64,000 nucleotides of DNA from Mercurialis annua. Lineage: Eukaryota; Streptophyta; Magnoliopsida; Malpighiales; Euphorbiaceae. A program made the translations under genes and the position numbers. The number at the start of each line of letters is the position of its first letter. Position 1 is the stretch's first letter. The stretch covers positions 2,335,001 to 2,399,000 of the forward strand of contig NC_065577.1 in NCBI RefSeq assembly GCF_937616625.2, given 5' to 3'. Below the pieces are notes generated by a model. That model was not told the DNA's origin. It saw nothing but the letters and a program-made list of their open reading frames with translations, and ran no database searches. Of this stretch, positions 1-12,018 are shown one piece after another.

Positions 1-3000
1 CACTTGGTTTTCTGGTGGACTTGACTTTAATGTATCCTACAATTCATTCAATATATCACCTCAATTTTTTAAACAGTATTAGAGTTAATTGTAAATAAAA
101 ACATGAATTCTAGTAACAGAGTATTTACAATTTCAACACAAAAAATAGACCAATCGGCGCTCATATGAACGTCGTAACCTATCAATTTTAGATTCCGGCA
201 TTACGCGTCAGCACTTATTGATTGAATTTACAATCGATGATGCGGATTATAAAAACTAAAAAGTGAAAGAATTACATCAATGTTGTTTGAACTTTTTTAA
301 TGTGTTATTCTAGGGTTTAATTTCTTTTTTCTTCTAAAAAACTAATGTTTTAAAAATATTTCAAGTTAGTGTTTTAGCCGTTATTAGATCACCGTATTAC
401 TAACAAGATTAAAAATAATTTTTAAATTTACTAATATGATTTGCTATTTAGTTCTGTTAATACAAATATATAATTGTCATATTTTTTACTAATTTGACGT
501 ATATATTTAAGTAAAAACGATATTTTCTTTTTATTTTTGTCGTACGGATGACCAAAAATGATGAAGAACACGTGCTTGATATGTTTTTAAAAAAGTTGTA
601 GAATTTCAATTACCGAAATGAAATATTTGAAAAAAATTCAAACACGACTAATGTAATTTTTTTTCTAAATATTAGAATTTTGTATTGAAATTGCAAAACA
701 CGCGATATATTTCGATATGATGTAATGAAGTACCTGAATCTCAATGAGAACTATAGAGTAAGCAAAAGCAAAAGCAATGTCACCAAGGGCTTGAAATGTA
801 TTCCATATTCTCTCTGTGTTTGACATGTTCACTCCAATGGCTCCTCCTGTTAGGCTTGTTTTAGCATGGCTCCCTCCTAATCATTGTTAATAGCAAAATC
901 AAGATTCTAAATTAAATAAATTTAAAATCATATTATTACTAAATTTTTCACAATTAAATAAATTTGAGCACATTGAAATTAAAATATTATTATTCATTGT
1001 TTAAAGCGATTGTTCATGTTATATTACATTTGAATTTCGAGCGGCATATCTATCTTTAAAATAAAAGTATATGCAATCAAAACATATTTTTTTCAAAATT
1101 AATGTAACATAAAATTATAACCTAATTACTAAAACTAAAAAATCACGTCATATAGTAATACGAACTATCAATCTGTTACAAAATATGTAGTATAATTGAG
1201 TTAAAATCACACTATAATTATTCTTATATAAGATTATTTTACCTTATCATTTGTAAAAATAACCAATAAAATTATAATACATCATCAAAACGATGACAAT
1301 AATGTTATTGGTCACTTTCCATACATGACATGGCCACTAGAGTCTATGAAAGGATCTCTTTTTAGATTCTTACTAAAACGGGCAAATTAATAAAACTCTC
1401 AGTGATTTTAACTCAATCACATCATGTGTCACACTATAAATGAATGGTCCATAATACTACATGATGAATTTGTTTCACATAAATATTTCTCGTGAAGCAA
1501 ACCCAACCGCCAAATTCTTAAATATATAATATTTTTTATCTATTTTCAATTTTATCAAGATAAAAAATATTTTTTTGAAAATGTTAAAAACCTGCAATTT
1601 TGGCAATGGAAAGGCCAAGACCAATGGAAGAGTAAGCAAAGGACATAACAGCAGCAACAATGGAGAGAAAAGAGAGCTCATGAAAATTAGGAGTTTGGCT
1701 TAGAACAATTTCTGTTATCCCAAATATTATCATGAACATATTATTTGATGTGTGACACCCTGCATCATGTCCCTTCTTGTGGAAGCAGTTTGCTCTTGAT
1801 ATTGCCCTAATTATTTTTAGTACCAAAAACAAAACAAAAAATAGAGTGAAATAAAAATAATTCAATAGTTGAAATTATATATGCTCATTTTATGTAAATT
1901 AAGATGAATATAATATAATATCATGAATAGAAAGTCTAGATAGCAAATTAAATGAAAATTTAGCAAAGGGAATACATTCTAACTAGTAAATAAGAAACTA
2001 AATGATTCTACGATTTAGCCGGTTTAATAATTTTCGATAATTGTCATTTTTCTGCTATGAAAACTTAAACCGTATTTTTGACTTTCAATTTCTGGTCGAA
2101 CTAGTTGAACTTACGCCATGCTAATGGAAGCTGTTATTGTATATCATAGTATAAAATGGAATTGACTTTCGGTTTTGGTCGAACTAGTTAAACTCGCTAT
2201 TCCGATTTAATTATTTAAATACTAGTTTAAATTAAAAAAAAAAGAATCATATATATTACTATAAGATTTTGGAGTCAGAACTTACGCCATGCTAATGGAA
2301 GCTGTAATTGTATAACCAATAGATACTCCAACCATGTTTCCATATTGAGATAAGCCGCAAAGCTTGTACTTGATCCCACCTATGAAGTAAAATCAGAGAA
2401 AAACTAAAAATATAAAAATTTACTGCTCAACAAATATTGGCATTTTCTTGAAATTTTTAAATATTTTTTTGGAGTTAAATAATTATTTAGATCAAATGTC
2501 TTTCCTTTTAAAAAATATAAAATTAAAAAAACTCATTTTATCAATCTAAAAAAGATCTTACTTTTCCCCCTCAATTACTTCTCTAAAGATAGCATTTCCA
2601 TTCAATCGGAATCAAATTAAAAAAAAAATATTAAAACCAAATTGTACCTAAATTTGAACTAAATCGGTTTGACTTGATTAATTTGGTTTGATTTGCGTTA
2701 AAATTTAATAAAATTCAAAACTGTATCGTCCGAAAAAGTCAAATGTTTATAATGTTTAACCAAATCAAATTTTTCGATTCGAATCGGTTTTGAACATCTA
2801 ACTTTTATTATCTTGAAATTAGAAAAGAAGTGAGATTGGGCTGGGCCTACCCAAATGAGCTTTGACAGTGGAAATATAAGTTGGATTTCTAGAGCCATCA
2901 ATGGGCCCAGGATATCTGTAGCAATCAGCCAATAAACATGAAGAAAACCAAGTGATCACAGCAAAACATAGAAGAGCAAAAGGCCCAGCAATCCAGCCCA

Positions 3001-4083
3001 ATTGAGCTGTGGCCCATGCCAGAGATAGCACTCCTGATCCAATCACTGCTGTTATTATGTGTGCACTTGCTGTCATCAATGTTCCTTCAATAATCAAACA
3101 AATCAAAAACAATTAAAATAAATATCATGAAATGAAGTTCAAGAAATCTGATAAAATAAAGAAAAAATATAAACTTAATTTCTATTGGCGGAACCAAAAA
3201 TAACAAAAATAACAAAAATTAGATTTATTGAACCGGTGAAATCATAAAATAAAAAGAGAGCGGAAATAACAAAAAAAACATAAAGAAAAGAGACAAGATG
3301 AGATAATAGTCGAATTAAAATTGTAAAAATATATACCATAATAAAAGTGAAGTTCAAGAAAACTGGTAGAAATATAGAAAAAGATATCAATTATTTAATT
3401 ATACCAACAGAATTAGGAAATGAAAAGAGAGGACAGAGTGGGAAAATTATCTTTGATGAAGAAGGGAGGAAATTTGAGGGGATATCCAACAGAAACAATA
3501 AATATACATATTAAATGAAGTTAAGTTCAAGAAAATTAATGGAGATGAAAAAAATAGTATATCTAATTAAAAAGATAAAATGAATATAGAAAAAACGACT
3601 AGTGATTCAAGAAGAGAGATAAAATGAGACGATTATCAAACAAAAATAAGCATAAAATCAAGCGAACTACAATAATACATGAAGATTTTAAGTGAAAAAA
3701 AAATTTTCAAAATAACGGAACTATAAACTAAAAGAGAAAAATAATTGGTGACTGAAGAAAAAGGTTAAATGAGACGGTTAAGAGAAAAAATAAAATGAAA
3801 ATCATAGAATGACAAGTGAAAACAATCGGTAACTGACCGTTAGAGAGACAACTACCGATCTTGTCCCCTAATTCCGACTCTATTTAGTTATTCTAAAATT
3901 AACTATTCTTATAGTTCTAAGAAATGCAATGAAGTGCAAATAATTTTTTTTTGACAAAGATTAATATAATGATTAACTGGGAAAACGACTACAAGAGTCT
4001 CGAGTGTGCAAACAAAATGAAAATAGAGAAAAATGATGAATACCAGTTCTCTTACGACCATCATCTTCTGCTGTTTTCAGCAT
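1..4083 (-). CDS. AAP: Amino acid permease (AAP family), N-terminal part, cut by window edge
   Basis: Proton-coupled amino acid importer of the plasma membrane (AAAP/AAP family). Exons, read on the minus strand: 4083-4044, 3084-2851, 2379-2286, 1806-1592, 876-734, 36-<1. All introns are GT-AG and phases fit, giving 254 codons before the edge. Family signatures visible: RTGTLMTASAHIITAVIGSG at the start of TM1, then LSLAWATAQLGWIAGP, SQYGNMVGVSIGYTITASIS, SRANCFHKKGHDAGC, FALGD-type TFQALGDIAFAFAYSIVLIE and IQDTLKSSPPEN. About half of a usual 470-480 aa AAP is present; the rest lies to the left. The N-terminus is unusually short (13 residues before the conserved RTG). The ATG at 4083 directly follows an AG, so an additional upstream coding exon is possible. 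Family assignment is secure; the exact paralogue (AAP1/6/8-like by impression) is not. Confidence 0.93.
2107..2142 (-). repeat. Duplicated exon-3 end with 5' splice site inside AAP intron 3
   Basis: The 36 bases at 2107-2142 repeat 2278-2313 (3' end of AAP exon 3 plus its GT donor) with a single mismatch. The copy sits in the following intron, about 170 bp downstream in transcript direction. The neighbouring string ggtcgaactagtt also occurs twice (about 2093 and 2175), so local direct duplication is likely. The copy carries a second potential donor. Confidence 0.8.
3120..3800. repeat. Degenerate tandem array in AAP intron 1
   Basis: AAP intron 1 (3085-4043) has recurring variants of gaagttcaagaaa (about 3135, 3350, 3520) and of aaatgagacggtta (about 3298, 3622, 3763), with a rough 170-215 bp spacing. 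No coding potential is seen. It reads as an old, decayed tandem duplication within the intron. Confidence 0.45.
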
Positions 4084-5241
4084 CTCCAAAGATTTTTTTT
4101 TATTTTGTAATGTAGATTGTAGAAAATATAGCTGAAATGATATTTTTATAGAAGGAAATTTATATGACAAGAAATTGTTTTTAAAAGGGCAGGTTCATTA
4201 ATTTGATGCTCCTGTTTATGGAAATCTGAAGTAATAATGTCAAAATCTCCAGATTACATTATTAATTTTCAGATTTTCAATTTGGAAAAAAGTTTACTGC
4301 TTTTGACTATTGGGAAACTATATTGCACGGAAATTTAAATTAATCGACTTTTATAAAATATTTAAATACTTTCAAAATTTCATATTTACAATTATTTTTA
4401 TAAACATTACATTTATTTTAATATTTTGACATTTTTCGTTTCAATGCTACATAGTCAGAAGTGATTATTATTTACGCGATTGTAATAATAATATATTAAA
4501 TTAGTACCCTTTTAACCAACAAAATAAACATGAAAATTATCCTTTTTCTTACGCTCTCTTTCGCGTAAACATTTATCGTTAAACTAGTGCACGAGAAAAA
4601 ACAATAATAATAGTGTTAGTATGTTTAGTTACTCCAAAAATAAACAGGTTTTTTCTTATGCTATGGTAAAGTAGATACTCAATTAAGGCACATTAAATTT
4701 TTTTTATTTTGTTTTTGGAATTATTACAACTTGCAAATGTAGGTGGAGGAAGTGATAATCCGATCGGATAGGGCAAGTATATAACTCATTATTTAGGATT
4801 CGAATTATCTCGAATTGTATTATTTTCAGTAATTTTGAGTTATTTTATATATCTTATCATTTAATTAAATTTCGCATTGAATGAATCAAGTTAGAAGAAG
4901 CACATTATGAAAACAACTAAACCGTAAAACAAATATAATACATATAAGAATATTAATTCTTTAATTTACCATGAAAAAAAAATTGGACCAAATTTAGTTC
5001 ATACTTATTATTTATTTATAATATTTAAAAAATTACTTTCATAAAATTATATTAATTTTTGGTGTCATGGTGCACATTCTTTATCATATGCAGCTTCAAG
5101 ATCTGGCTATTAAGATGTTCAGAGAAGTTTTTATAGAGCTATAAGTATTTACATAGAGAAAGAATTAACAAGAAGTTACAAATTACAGAACTTTGTGGAA
5201 TTTTATAAAACAAACTAAAGTTGGAAGAAATATTTCTTCCT
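4084..5241. other. Intergenic: AAP upstream region and 3' flank of the plastid protein gene
   Basis: AT-rich sequence between two minus-strand genes. It must hold the AAP promoter and 5' UTR and the 3' UTR of the next gene. I see no coding exon, no tRNA and no clear transposon ends. Confidence 0.6.
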
Positions 5242-8223
5242 TCATTTTAAACTAGGTGCTATTTGAGATATCCTTTCATCTTCCAGAAGTTCATATGGAT
5301 CGATATAAGGTGGAGGCAAGACAGGCACGTTGTTTCCGTCATGAACGAAACTTGATCCAAAAAACTGCCAGAAAAAAATGAAAAAGCTTTAATGATGCAT
5401 CAGTTAAAAAGTAGAAATGTTCGAGCAAAACAGAGAAGCATGAGCTGATGTGAACCGAAACACATGTAAATTCACGAGAAGGGCTAGCTAATCAAAGAAT
5501 TACGGTTCGAGTCATCATTCGCATGACATATAGAAAGCTAAATTTAGAAGCTTTTCTATTCCAACTCAAATTTAACAAAACTGCAAAAAATGTAGACATC
5601 ACAATCATTGAAGAATGTTCGCGCTACGCAAGTAAAAACAATCTCAAAGTCATTTATGACCGAGTTAAAGACGGAACATCCAACCGAAGACATTGGATTT
5701 TCTAAAATCACAACACTTCATGCATTCATCGATGAGTTAGGTATTAACTTGCCAGGTCTTTAACAAGACATTAGAACCTTTCTTAGTCCTGATAAACCCA
5801 AACCCAATAGATCTAGTGACTACACTACTACTCTATGTTGCACTGAAACAAAAACACAGATATAACAAACGCCGAATTGGAAATGGCGAAATGATATTTT
5901 TTAAAACAATTGTAATAAATTTAGAATTTTGGAGTTTCATAAGTGTTTCTAGAAACGGGAAATGACACGTTGAAACATAGGACTTGACACATAATGTTCT
6001 CGAGCAACATAGTCCTAAGATCAAGTAATTGTACAATATCCACAAACCATGATGTAGCATCTATCTACGTTGATGATTGCTATCAAAACAAACTTAAGAG
6101 TAAAAAACTACTAACTTCTAACATCCTAGATATCACATTCAATATACCAACATAAATGGATACCTCCAGAATATAGCTGAACGAGCAAATCAGAATACAA
6201 CTAATAAAGCAAAATCGATCTAAAATAATTTTGCACCGCCCATAAATATAATCAAGTGTCTAGCCTATGAAAACAGCTCCTCGACTTAATGCAGCATCAG
6301 TTTTTTAGGCACATTATTAAACTAAAACAAAAACTAATATCACTTACAAAGTAGAGGGCGTAAAATAACCCCACAGTGACGAGAATCAATGGCCAAAATC
6401 CCAAGAAGAAAGTTCCTCCAATGGTCAACAAAAGCTTAGCACGAGGAATTAAACCCTGAAAACAGATAGAAATGTAAGTAATAGCCATATCATACCCTTT
6501 CCAAAAACAAAAGAAACTTATTGAATCACAAAGCAATGCCTCAATCAATTAATACAATGTCTCAAAATTAAACTTTAAGCATTGATCCAAAAATTCCTAC
6601 AAACAAGCTTTCAAGATGCAAGTTTATTTCAGACTGACAAAAACATTTCAAAATCAGAAAAAAGAACGAATGAAAGCTTGATTCTTTCTGTTAAGGATTT
6701 ATAGAGCTCATTCATTTAAGGTATTTCCTAGAAATCAATAAGACACAGGCCAAACAACCAACAATTCGTCATGCCAAGAGATGAACAATTCCAAAAGGTG
6801 ACATGTTCAAAGTATAACACTACATGTATTGTATCCATGAATGTCTACCAAAGTTCGAAAATCATATTTGCAAAAAAGAAAAAATGAGTTTCTAGCAAAT
6901 AAATTGACAAATTATGTTTCATAGTGAATGTTAGTTCAAAGTGGATAACAAAAGCACGTCTCACAGAAACTTCTCGAATTCTTATTAAAAAATATTCCTA
7001 AAACTCAGAAATGCTACAAATACGCTCTATATTCTTCCTAAAAATAGCATTTTCCCATTTATTCTTTTCGGCTTTTCCCGTTTCAGCATTTCAGTTTCCG
7101 CGCTACATATATCTACCAGTAAATGCACAATTCGATGTATAAGAATCTAAATTTCCTAATCTTTTTGATTATGAACAAATTAGATTTTGATAAACATAAT
7201 CTCTAATTATAACTATTGAAAAGGTCAAGAAAAACCTCTAATCCTTCACTATTCAGTGCCATGGATATATCTCTTTGATTAGAAAGACTTTTATCGAATC
7301 CAGTTGAAACCGCTTTTCTTTTAAAAAAACCTAAATCCTCTTCTTCTTCTCCCATCTTAATTTTATCTTCTAATCCATAACCACCACCCCTATCAGATTC
7401 CTCAAGTAATGATGTTGGTGACATTCCTCTCCTCTTCAATTCCTTCATAAACAATGATTCTGGTGCTTCCTCACCTACAAACATACAAAAAACTCCAATC
7501 AAATCAACAATCATCCCCAAAAAAAAACAGAAAAATTTCACTAAAAAACACTTAAAAACTAAAATTCATAACTTAAAAAACAACATAACCCAAAAATATC
7601 CCATTAGAAGAACAATCATCAGCTTATAAGAAAACCAAAAATCTCACTACAAGCAAGCAAAAAGATTAAAGCTTTATCACCATAATTAGAAAAATTCACT
7701 AAATCAAATAAAATTAAAATTCATAACATAAAAAAACAACATAACTCAAAAGCATCCTATTAGAACAATTATCAGCTTATAAGAAAACCAAAAATCTCAC
7801 TACAAGCAAGCAAAAAGATTAAAACTTTATCACCAAAAAAAAACAAAAAACCAATAAAAATTAAAATTCATTAACTTAAAAAAACAACACAATCCAAAAG
7901 TACCCAATTAAAAGAGCAATCATAAACTTCAAATAAAACCAAAAATTTCACTTCATAAAAGCAAAAAGATCGAAACTTTGTAGCCAAAAAAAACTAATTT
8001 TTTTTAGAAAGAGCTAAAAAGATTGAAACTTGCCATTAGTTTGACTATCCCCATCTTGTACAGAACAGCAAACACTAAACTTTTGCTTGTTTAAATAACT
8101 TCTAGAGCTAACTTTTTTCAATTTGAAAATTGTTTTCTTCTTAAAATTAGAATTCCTTGTAAAATTTGCATGTGGAGATGAAATTGGAGAGAGGGTTGAT
8201 TTCAAAACATAAACAGAAGCCAT
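5242..8223 (-). CDS. Small plastid membrane protein of unknown function
   Basis: Four exons on the minus strand: 8223-8034, 7474-7236, 6455-6348, 5364-5242 (stop TGA). The joined frame is 219 aa. The N-terminus (about residues 1-55) is rich in Ser, Lys and Asn with almost no acidic residues and ends near FSVCCSVQDGD, typical of a chloroplast transit peptide. A conserved-looking acidic segment follows (EEAPESLFMKELKRRGMSPT, then a Glu/Asp stretch). A hydrophobic region at about 151-179 (LLLTIGGTFFLGFWPLILVT onward) could be one long or two short membrane segments. The tail is proline-rich (VPVLPPPYIDPYELLEDERI). Intron 1 has a GC donor (G|GCAAGT) and AG acceptor; a GT donor three bases away breaks the frame. 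It resembles uncharacterised plant chloroplast proteins I have seen, but I cannot name a function. Confidence 0.85.
7559..8030. repeat. About 150-bp tandem repeat in intron 1 of the plastid protein gene
   Basis: Three successive copies start near 7564, 7719 and 7864, each beginning with aaaattcat and aacttaaaaaacaaca and ending with gcaagcaaaaagatt plus aaactttatcacc. The first two copies are very similar and the third is diverged. A fourth partial end (aaaaagattgaaacttgcc) overlaps the GC splice donor, so the repeat unit seems derived from the intron's 5' end. Confidence 0.75.
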
Positions 8224-8756
8224 ATTTTTTTAATTTCTTTTTAAGATTATTTGGCATTAAAAGGTTTTAAAAATCATTGAAAGGTTGTAATCAAAATAGA
8301 AATTAATGATTTGAATGCAGAAGAAAAAGAAAAACAATGGAGACAAAAGAATTAATGAATATGTTTTGGAATTTGTTCTGGCGTCACTTAGAAAGGCGTA
8401 TGTTAGTGGATTGGTGTGGAAGAGGCTAATGTGCGCAGAGGATGTTGCGTGTGAAGGGTGAGTTTTGTGGCTTAGAAGTAAGTGACGTCAACTTATAGAA
8501 TTGCCCACACAATTCTAGTCAGCATTTAGTTAAACTGATTTTATTAGTTTTTATGGGCAGAAAAAACCCTCTAAATTTTAAAGGAAATGCATATGAGTCC
8601 TTTTATTAATTGTTTTATTACATTAGCCCTTATTGTTTTTAAAAACAGTATAAATCAGCTCCACGCTAAATCCTGTTAATAGTGAAACGATGGAAATAAC
8701 TCTAAGCTCAAAAGAAATTTTAAAATAATTAAAATATTGACGTATGACGGTATTTT
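8224..8756. other. Upstream region of the plastid protein gene
   Basis: Expected to contain the promoter and 5' UTR of the minus-strand gene starting at 8223. I cannot point to a confident TATA box or transcription start. No ORF of note. Confidence 0.5.
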
Positions 8757-9133
8757 AATTAAGGCTTAATCATAAAAAAATACTCTTTTTCGATTTTTTT
8801 GTTTATGGTCCAAATTTTCAAAATCTTTAATTTTAGCCATTTTCCATTTTCAATTTCAATTATAGCTAATTGCTCAAGTTAAACTGAAAAGAAGTTTAAA
8901 TATCATTCATATTGCTTCATATTATTCTAATTTATCGTTTTACCATTAAAAAATCCAAACATGAAGTAATATGAAGCGTATATTGAATTTATTTTCCACT
9001 CAAATTTGAGCAATTGGCTATAATCGAAACTGAAAATTGAGAAATGGGTTAAAATTGAAGGTTTGAAAGTTTGGACTATAAACTAAAAAATTAAATAAAT
9101 TGAGTATTTTTAGACTATTAAGCCTTTAATTAA
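8757..9133. mobile_element. Fold-back (long inverted repeat) element 1
   Basis: The left arm ttaattaaggcttaatcat pairs with the right arm ending attaagcctttaattaa. The inverted similarity continues inward for more than 100 bases (tactcttttt with gagtattttt; ggtccaaattttc with its complement near 9065). There is no coding capacity, so it looks like a non-autonomous MITE-like element. Confidence 0.7.
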
Positions 9134-9220
9134 TGAGATATTTTATGATTGGTAGTCATTTTCATTACCGATAGTGTTCAGTATAGGGGTTTATTTGTAT
9201 TGTTTATAGGAAAATAAGGG

Positions 9221-9374
9221 CTTTTTTTTTATCAAAGATAGAATTATACTAGGTTAGCTGTTAATATTTTTAGAAATTCATTTTCAGCTCACTGGCTGGC
9301 AGAGGGGTAGATCGAACCCACGCCCTCTGAAGATGCAAAGCGTAGTGTTGCCATCCGGGCCAACACTCACTTGC
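9221..9374 (-). mobile_element. tRNA-derived SINE with target-site duplication
   Basis: Read on the minus strand, the element starts near 9374 with GGCCCGGATGGCAACACTA (A-box-like). About 38 bases on it has GGGTTCGATCTACC (B-box match). It ends in TTTGATAAAAAAAAA at 9221. Both flanks carry the same 11 bases, gaaaataaggg (9210-9220 and 9375-9385), a target-site duplication. Length 154 bp. Internal pol III promoter boxes, A-tail and TSD together are diagnostic of a SINE. Confidence 0.85.
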
Positions 9375-9931
9375 GAAAATAAGGGTTGAAGTTGACAAAA
9401 TTATAAATAGTAAATTTTAATGTGATCTTTGTGAAAACATTTAAAGGACTTTATGTTTCATGCCTTTTTTATATTTATAAAACAATATTTATTGTTTTTG
9501 GATAAGAAGATCAGAAACAACATACTTTAATTTCACTTTTTGTATTTACTTTGAATAGTTTTATGAAAATGTAAAATTTTGGTTTTTACTTTCTAGCTAT
9601 ATTAAGTTATTAACTCTTTCTGCAGGGATATAAGACATTTATTTTAATATAAGATGGATTTATTTTATTTGACTTACATTTAAATGTATGTCAAAAAAAA
9701 AAACCTTAATCTATAGGTTGCGTAGTCAGAAATACAAACAAATAATGGACTACGAGATATTAAAAAAATAGTCTTATTAAAAAGGCGAAAAATAAAAAAA
9801 AATACTGAAAGTAAGGTGGGAGCAACTGCATCGATTATACTTTTCAAATATCACTCATAATAGAATTATAAATTATTAAGTGTACTGTGCAATTAACAAC
9901 AAACTCCCGCCATTATAAATAGATAAAAAAA

Positions 9932-10310
9932 GGGTTAATTCCAATAAAATACCAAACGTTTGAAAATTTTGTCAGTTATAACCAAACCTTTCAAAATTGT
10001 CTAGTTTAGCCAATTTTATGATATTTAGAACCTTTTCTGGCCATTTGCGAAAGAGTCAAAAAAATTATCATTCGTGAATGGGCTAAACTAGCCGATTTTG
10101 ATTGATATGGAATATTTGAAACATTTATTAGCAAAATCAATCAAAATCGGCTAATTTAACCTATTCACGAATGACGATTTTTTTAATTTTTTTCGCGAAT
10201 GGCTAGAAAAGGTTCTAAATATCCCAAAAATAGCTAAACTAGACAATTTTAAAAGGTTTGGTTATAACTGACAAAAGTTGCAAACGTTTAGTATTTTATT
10301 GAGATTAACC
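9932..10310. mobile_element. Fold-back element 2
   Basis: The left arm ggttaattccaataaaatac and the right arm ending gtattttattgagattaacc are inverted copies. The symmetry runs nearly to the centre (cattcgtgaatgggctaaac against its inverse near 10165). About 380 bp, no ORF. Same architecture as the other fold-backs here. Confidence 0.8.
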
Positions 10311-12018
10311 GTAAAAAAATACATAAAATTCAAAGATTGCAAAGGTAGGATTCGAAATTCTAATCACATTTTGCCTTTGGAGCGACTTAACTACAAGATT
10401 AGATTTTCACTTTTAATTTTATTTTTTTATCTAAATGTGATCTTTCTATTAAAACAATCTAACATTGTCAAAATAATAAATTTGGCAAATTTTTTATTTA
10501 TTTTTTAGTCTCCAAAAATCTAATTACTCCAGTCATTGTTTGGCATAATAGTAGTTTTTTCGGTAATTCCATGAGATGGTTTAAATAGGTCTTAACTATG
10601 AGACGACACTTTAAATTTTTCACATTTAAACTAATTCCTACTCGAATAGATCCTTTGCCAAGTAAATGTGTATGCAAGTGGTTTAGGTGACCTTTCCCCC
10701 TTACTAGTAGCTAAATGTGCAATGTGTTTGTCGAATAATTAACTTGTCCCTCTTGCACATAAGTTCAGTTATCTAACTTAAAAAAATTAATAATTTAATC
10801 ACAAAACATCAGATAATAACAACATTAATCAGTCATCAAAATATTTTTAATAGTGGTCAAGAAGGAATAATTAATCTAGCCATGAAAAACAAACATATCT
10901 TTAAAATTTAATAATATGTAAAGTTGATTTTATTTGCTATTTAATTATGGTTCTTATCCAGTTCTAGGCACATAGATTTTCAAAAGAGCTACCAATGATT
11001 AGTACTAAAGTAGTGTTTTTTAATTTTTGCTTTAAATTTTTTAATATGTAGACATTGATTTGGATAATATTTAGTATTAGGACCTATGTCAGCATATAAT
11101 ATTAAATTGGCCTACTTTAGAAAATTCATATGTATAGGAAAATAACATTAGCCTAGTATTAGTCTAGTAGGAGAGACTCGATGAGTCGGTTTATCATAAT
11201 CAATGAAATGAATCACATTTCCGTTAAAAAAAAAGTATTAGTCCAGTACACAGGAATCTATTAAGTTTTATGAAAAAATTATTACCAATGTACTACTAAC
11301 TCAAGAACTCTCCTTAAACTAGAGCAATTTGATATCAGTTTATTTATGTGATACTTATGTTGTAGGCATATAAACATACTGAAATAAAAATTGCCAAAAT
11401 AAAAAAAAAACTTCTAAAAATAATGACTTATAAATTGAGACTTTTGGAGTATCAAAATTGCAGGTAAGACTGTAAGCGTATGCAAAAACCAAACCAAATA
11501 AATAAATTTGCTTCGGTTTATTTGACATTATTGATTTTTCAATTCAATTCGGTTTTGAAAGTAAAAACATTCCGGTTCACTTTAGGTACAAAACAAACCG
11601 AGAAAACCACCGAAATGGAAAAATCAATTGAATCAACTAGTTCGGTTCGGTTTTATTTGACTAAAAATATTGTAAATCTAAATTATTCTAAGTTTAATTT
11701 CGCTTAAGTTTCGAAAGGAATCAGAACATCAATAATATCGCTCGATTAGCATAAAAGCAGCATATTGTTTTTGGATTGTTTAAATCAACAAAATATTCAC
11801 ATTCAACAACAAAAAAAGTAACTGAAACCTAACCACACATTTGTAAATAAAAATATTTAATGTTCTGCAGCTCAAACTACACAATCTTCATGTAACAGCA
11901 AATTACAGAGGAAATCTTTATATTCAAAAATCTTCAGTTTCACTTATGTATAGAGCTACAAGCATAGCTTCCATTGTGTCATTTCCCAATGAGTAGATTC
12001 TGAAACACGAAAATTCCG
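10311..12018. other. Intergenic stretch, 3' side of the pyruvate kinase gene
   Basis: AT-rich with no supported gene. At 11500-11660 there are repeated cggttt/aaccgaa words typical of an inverted-repeat element. Sequence just above 12018 is presumably the pyruvate kinase 3' UTR. Confidence 0.5.
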
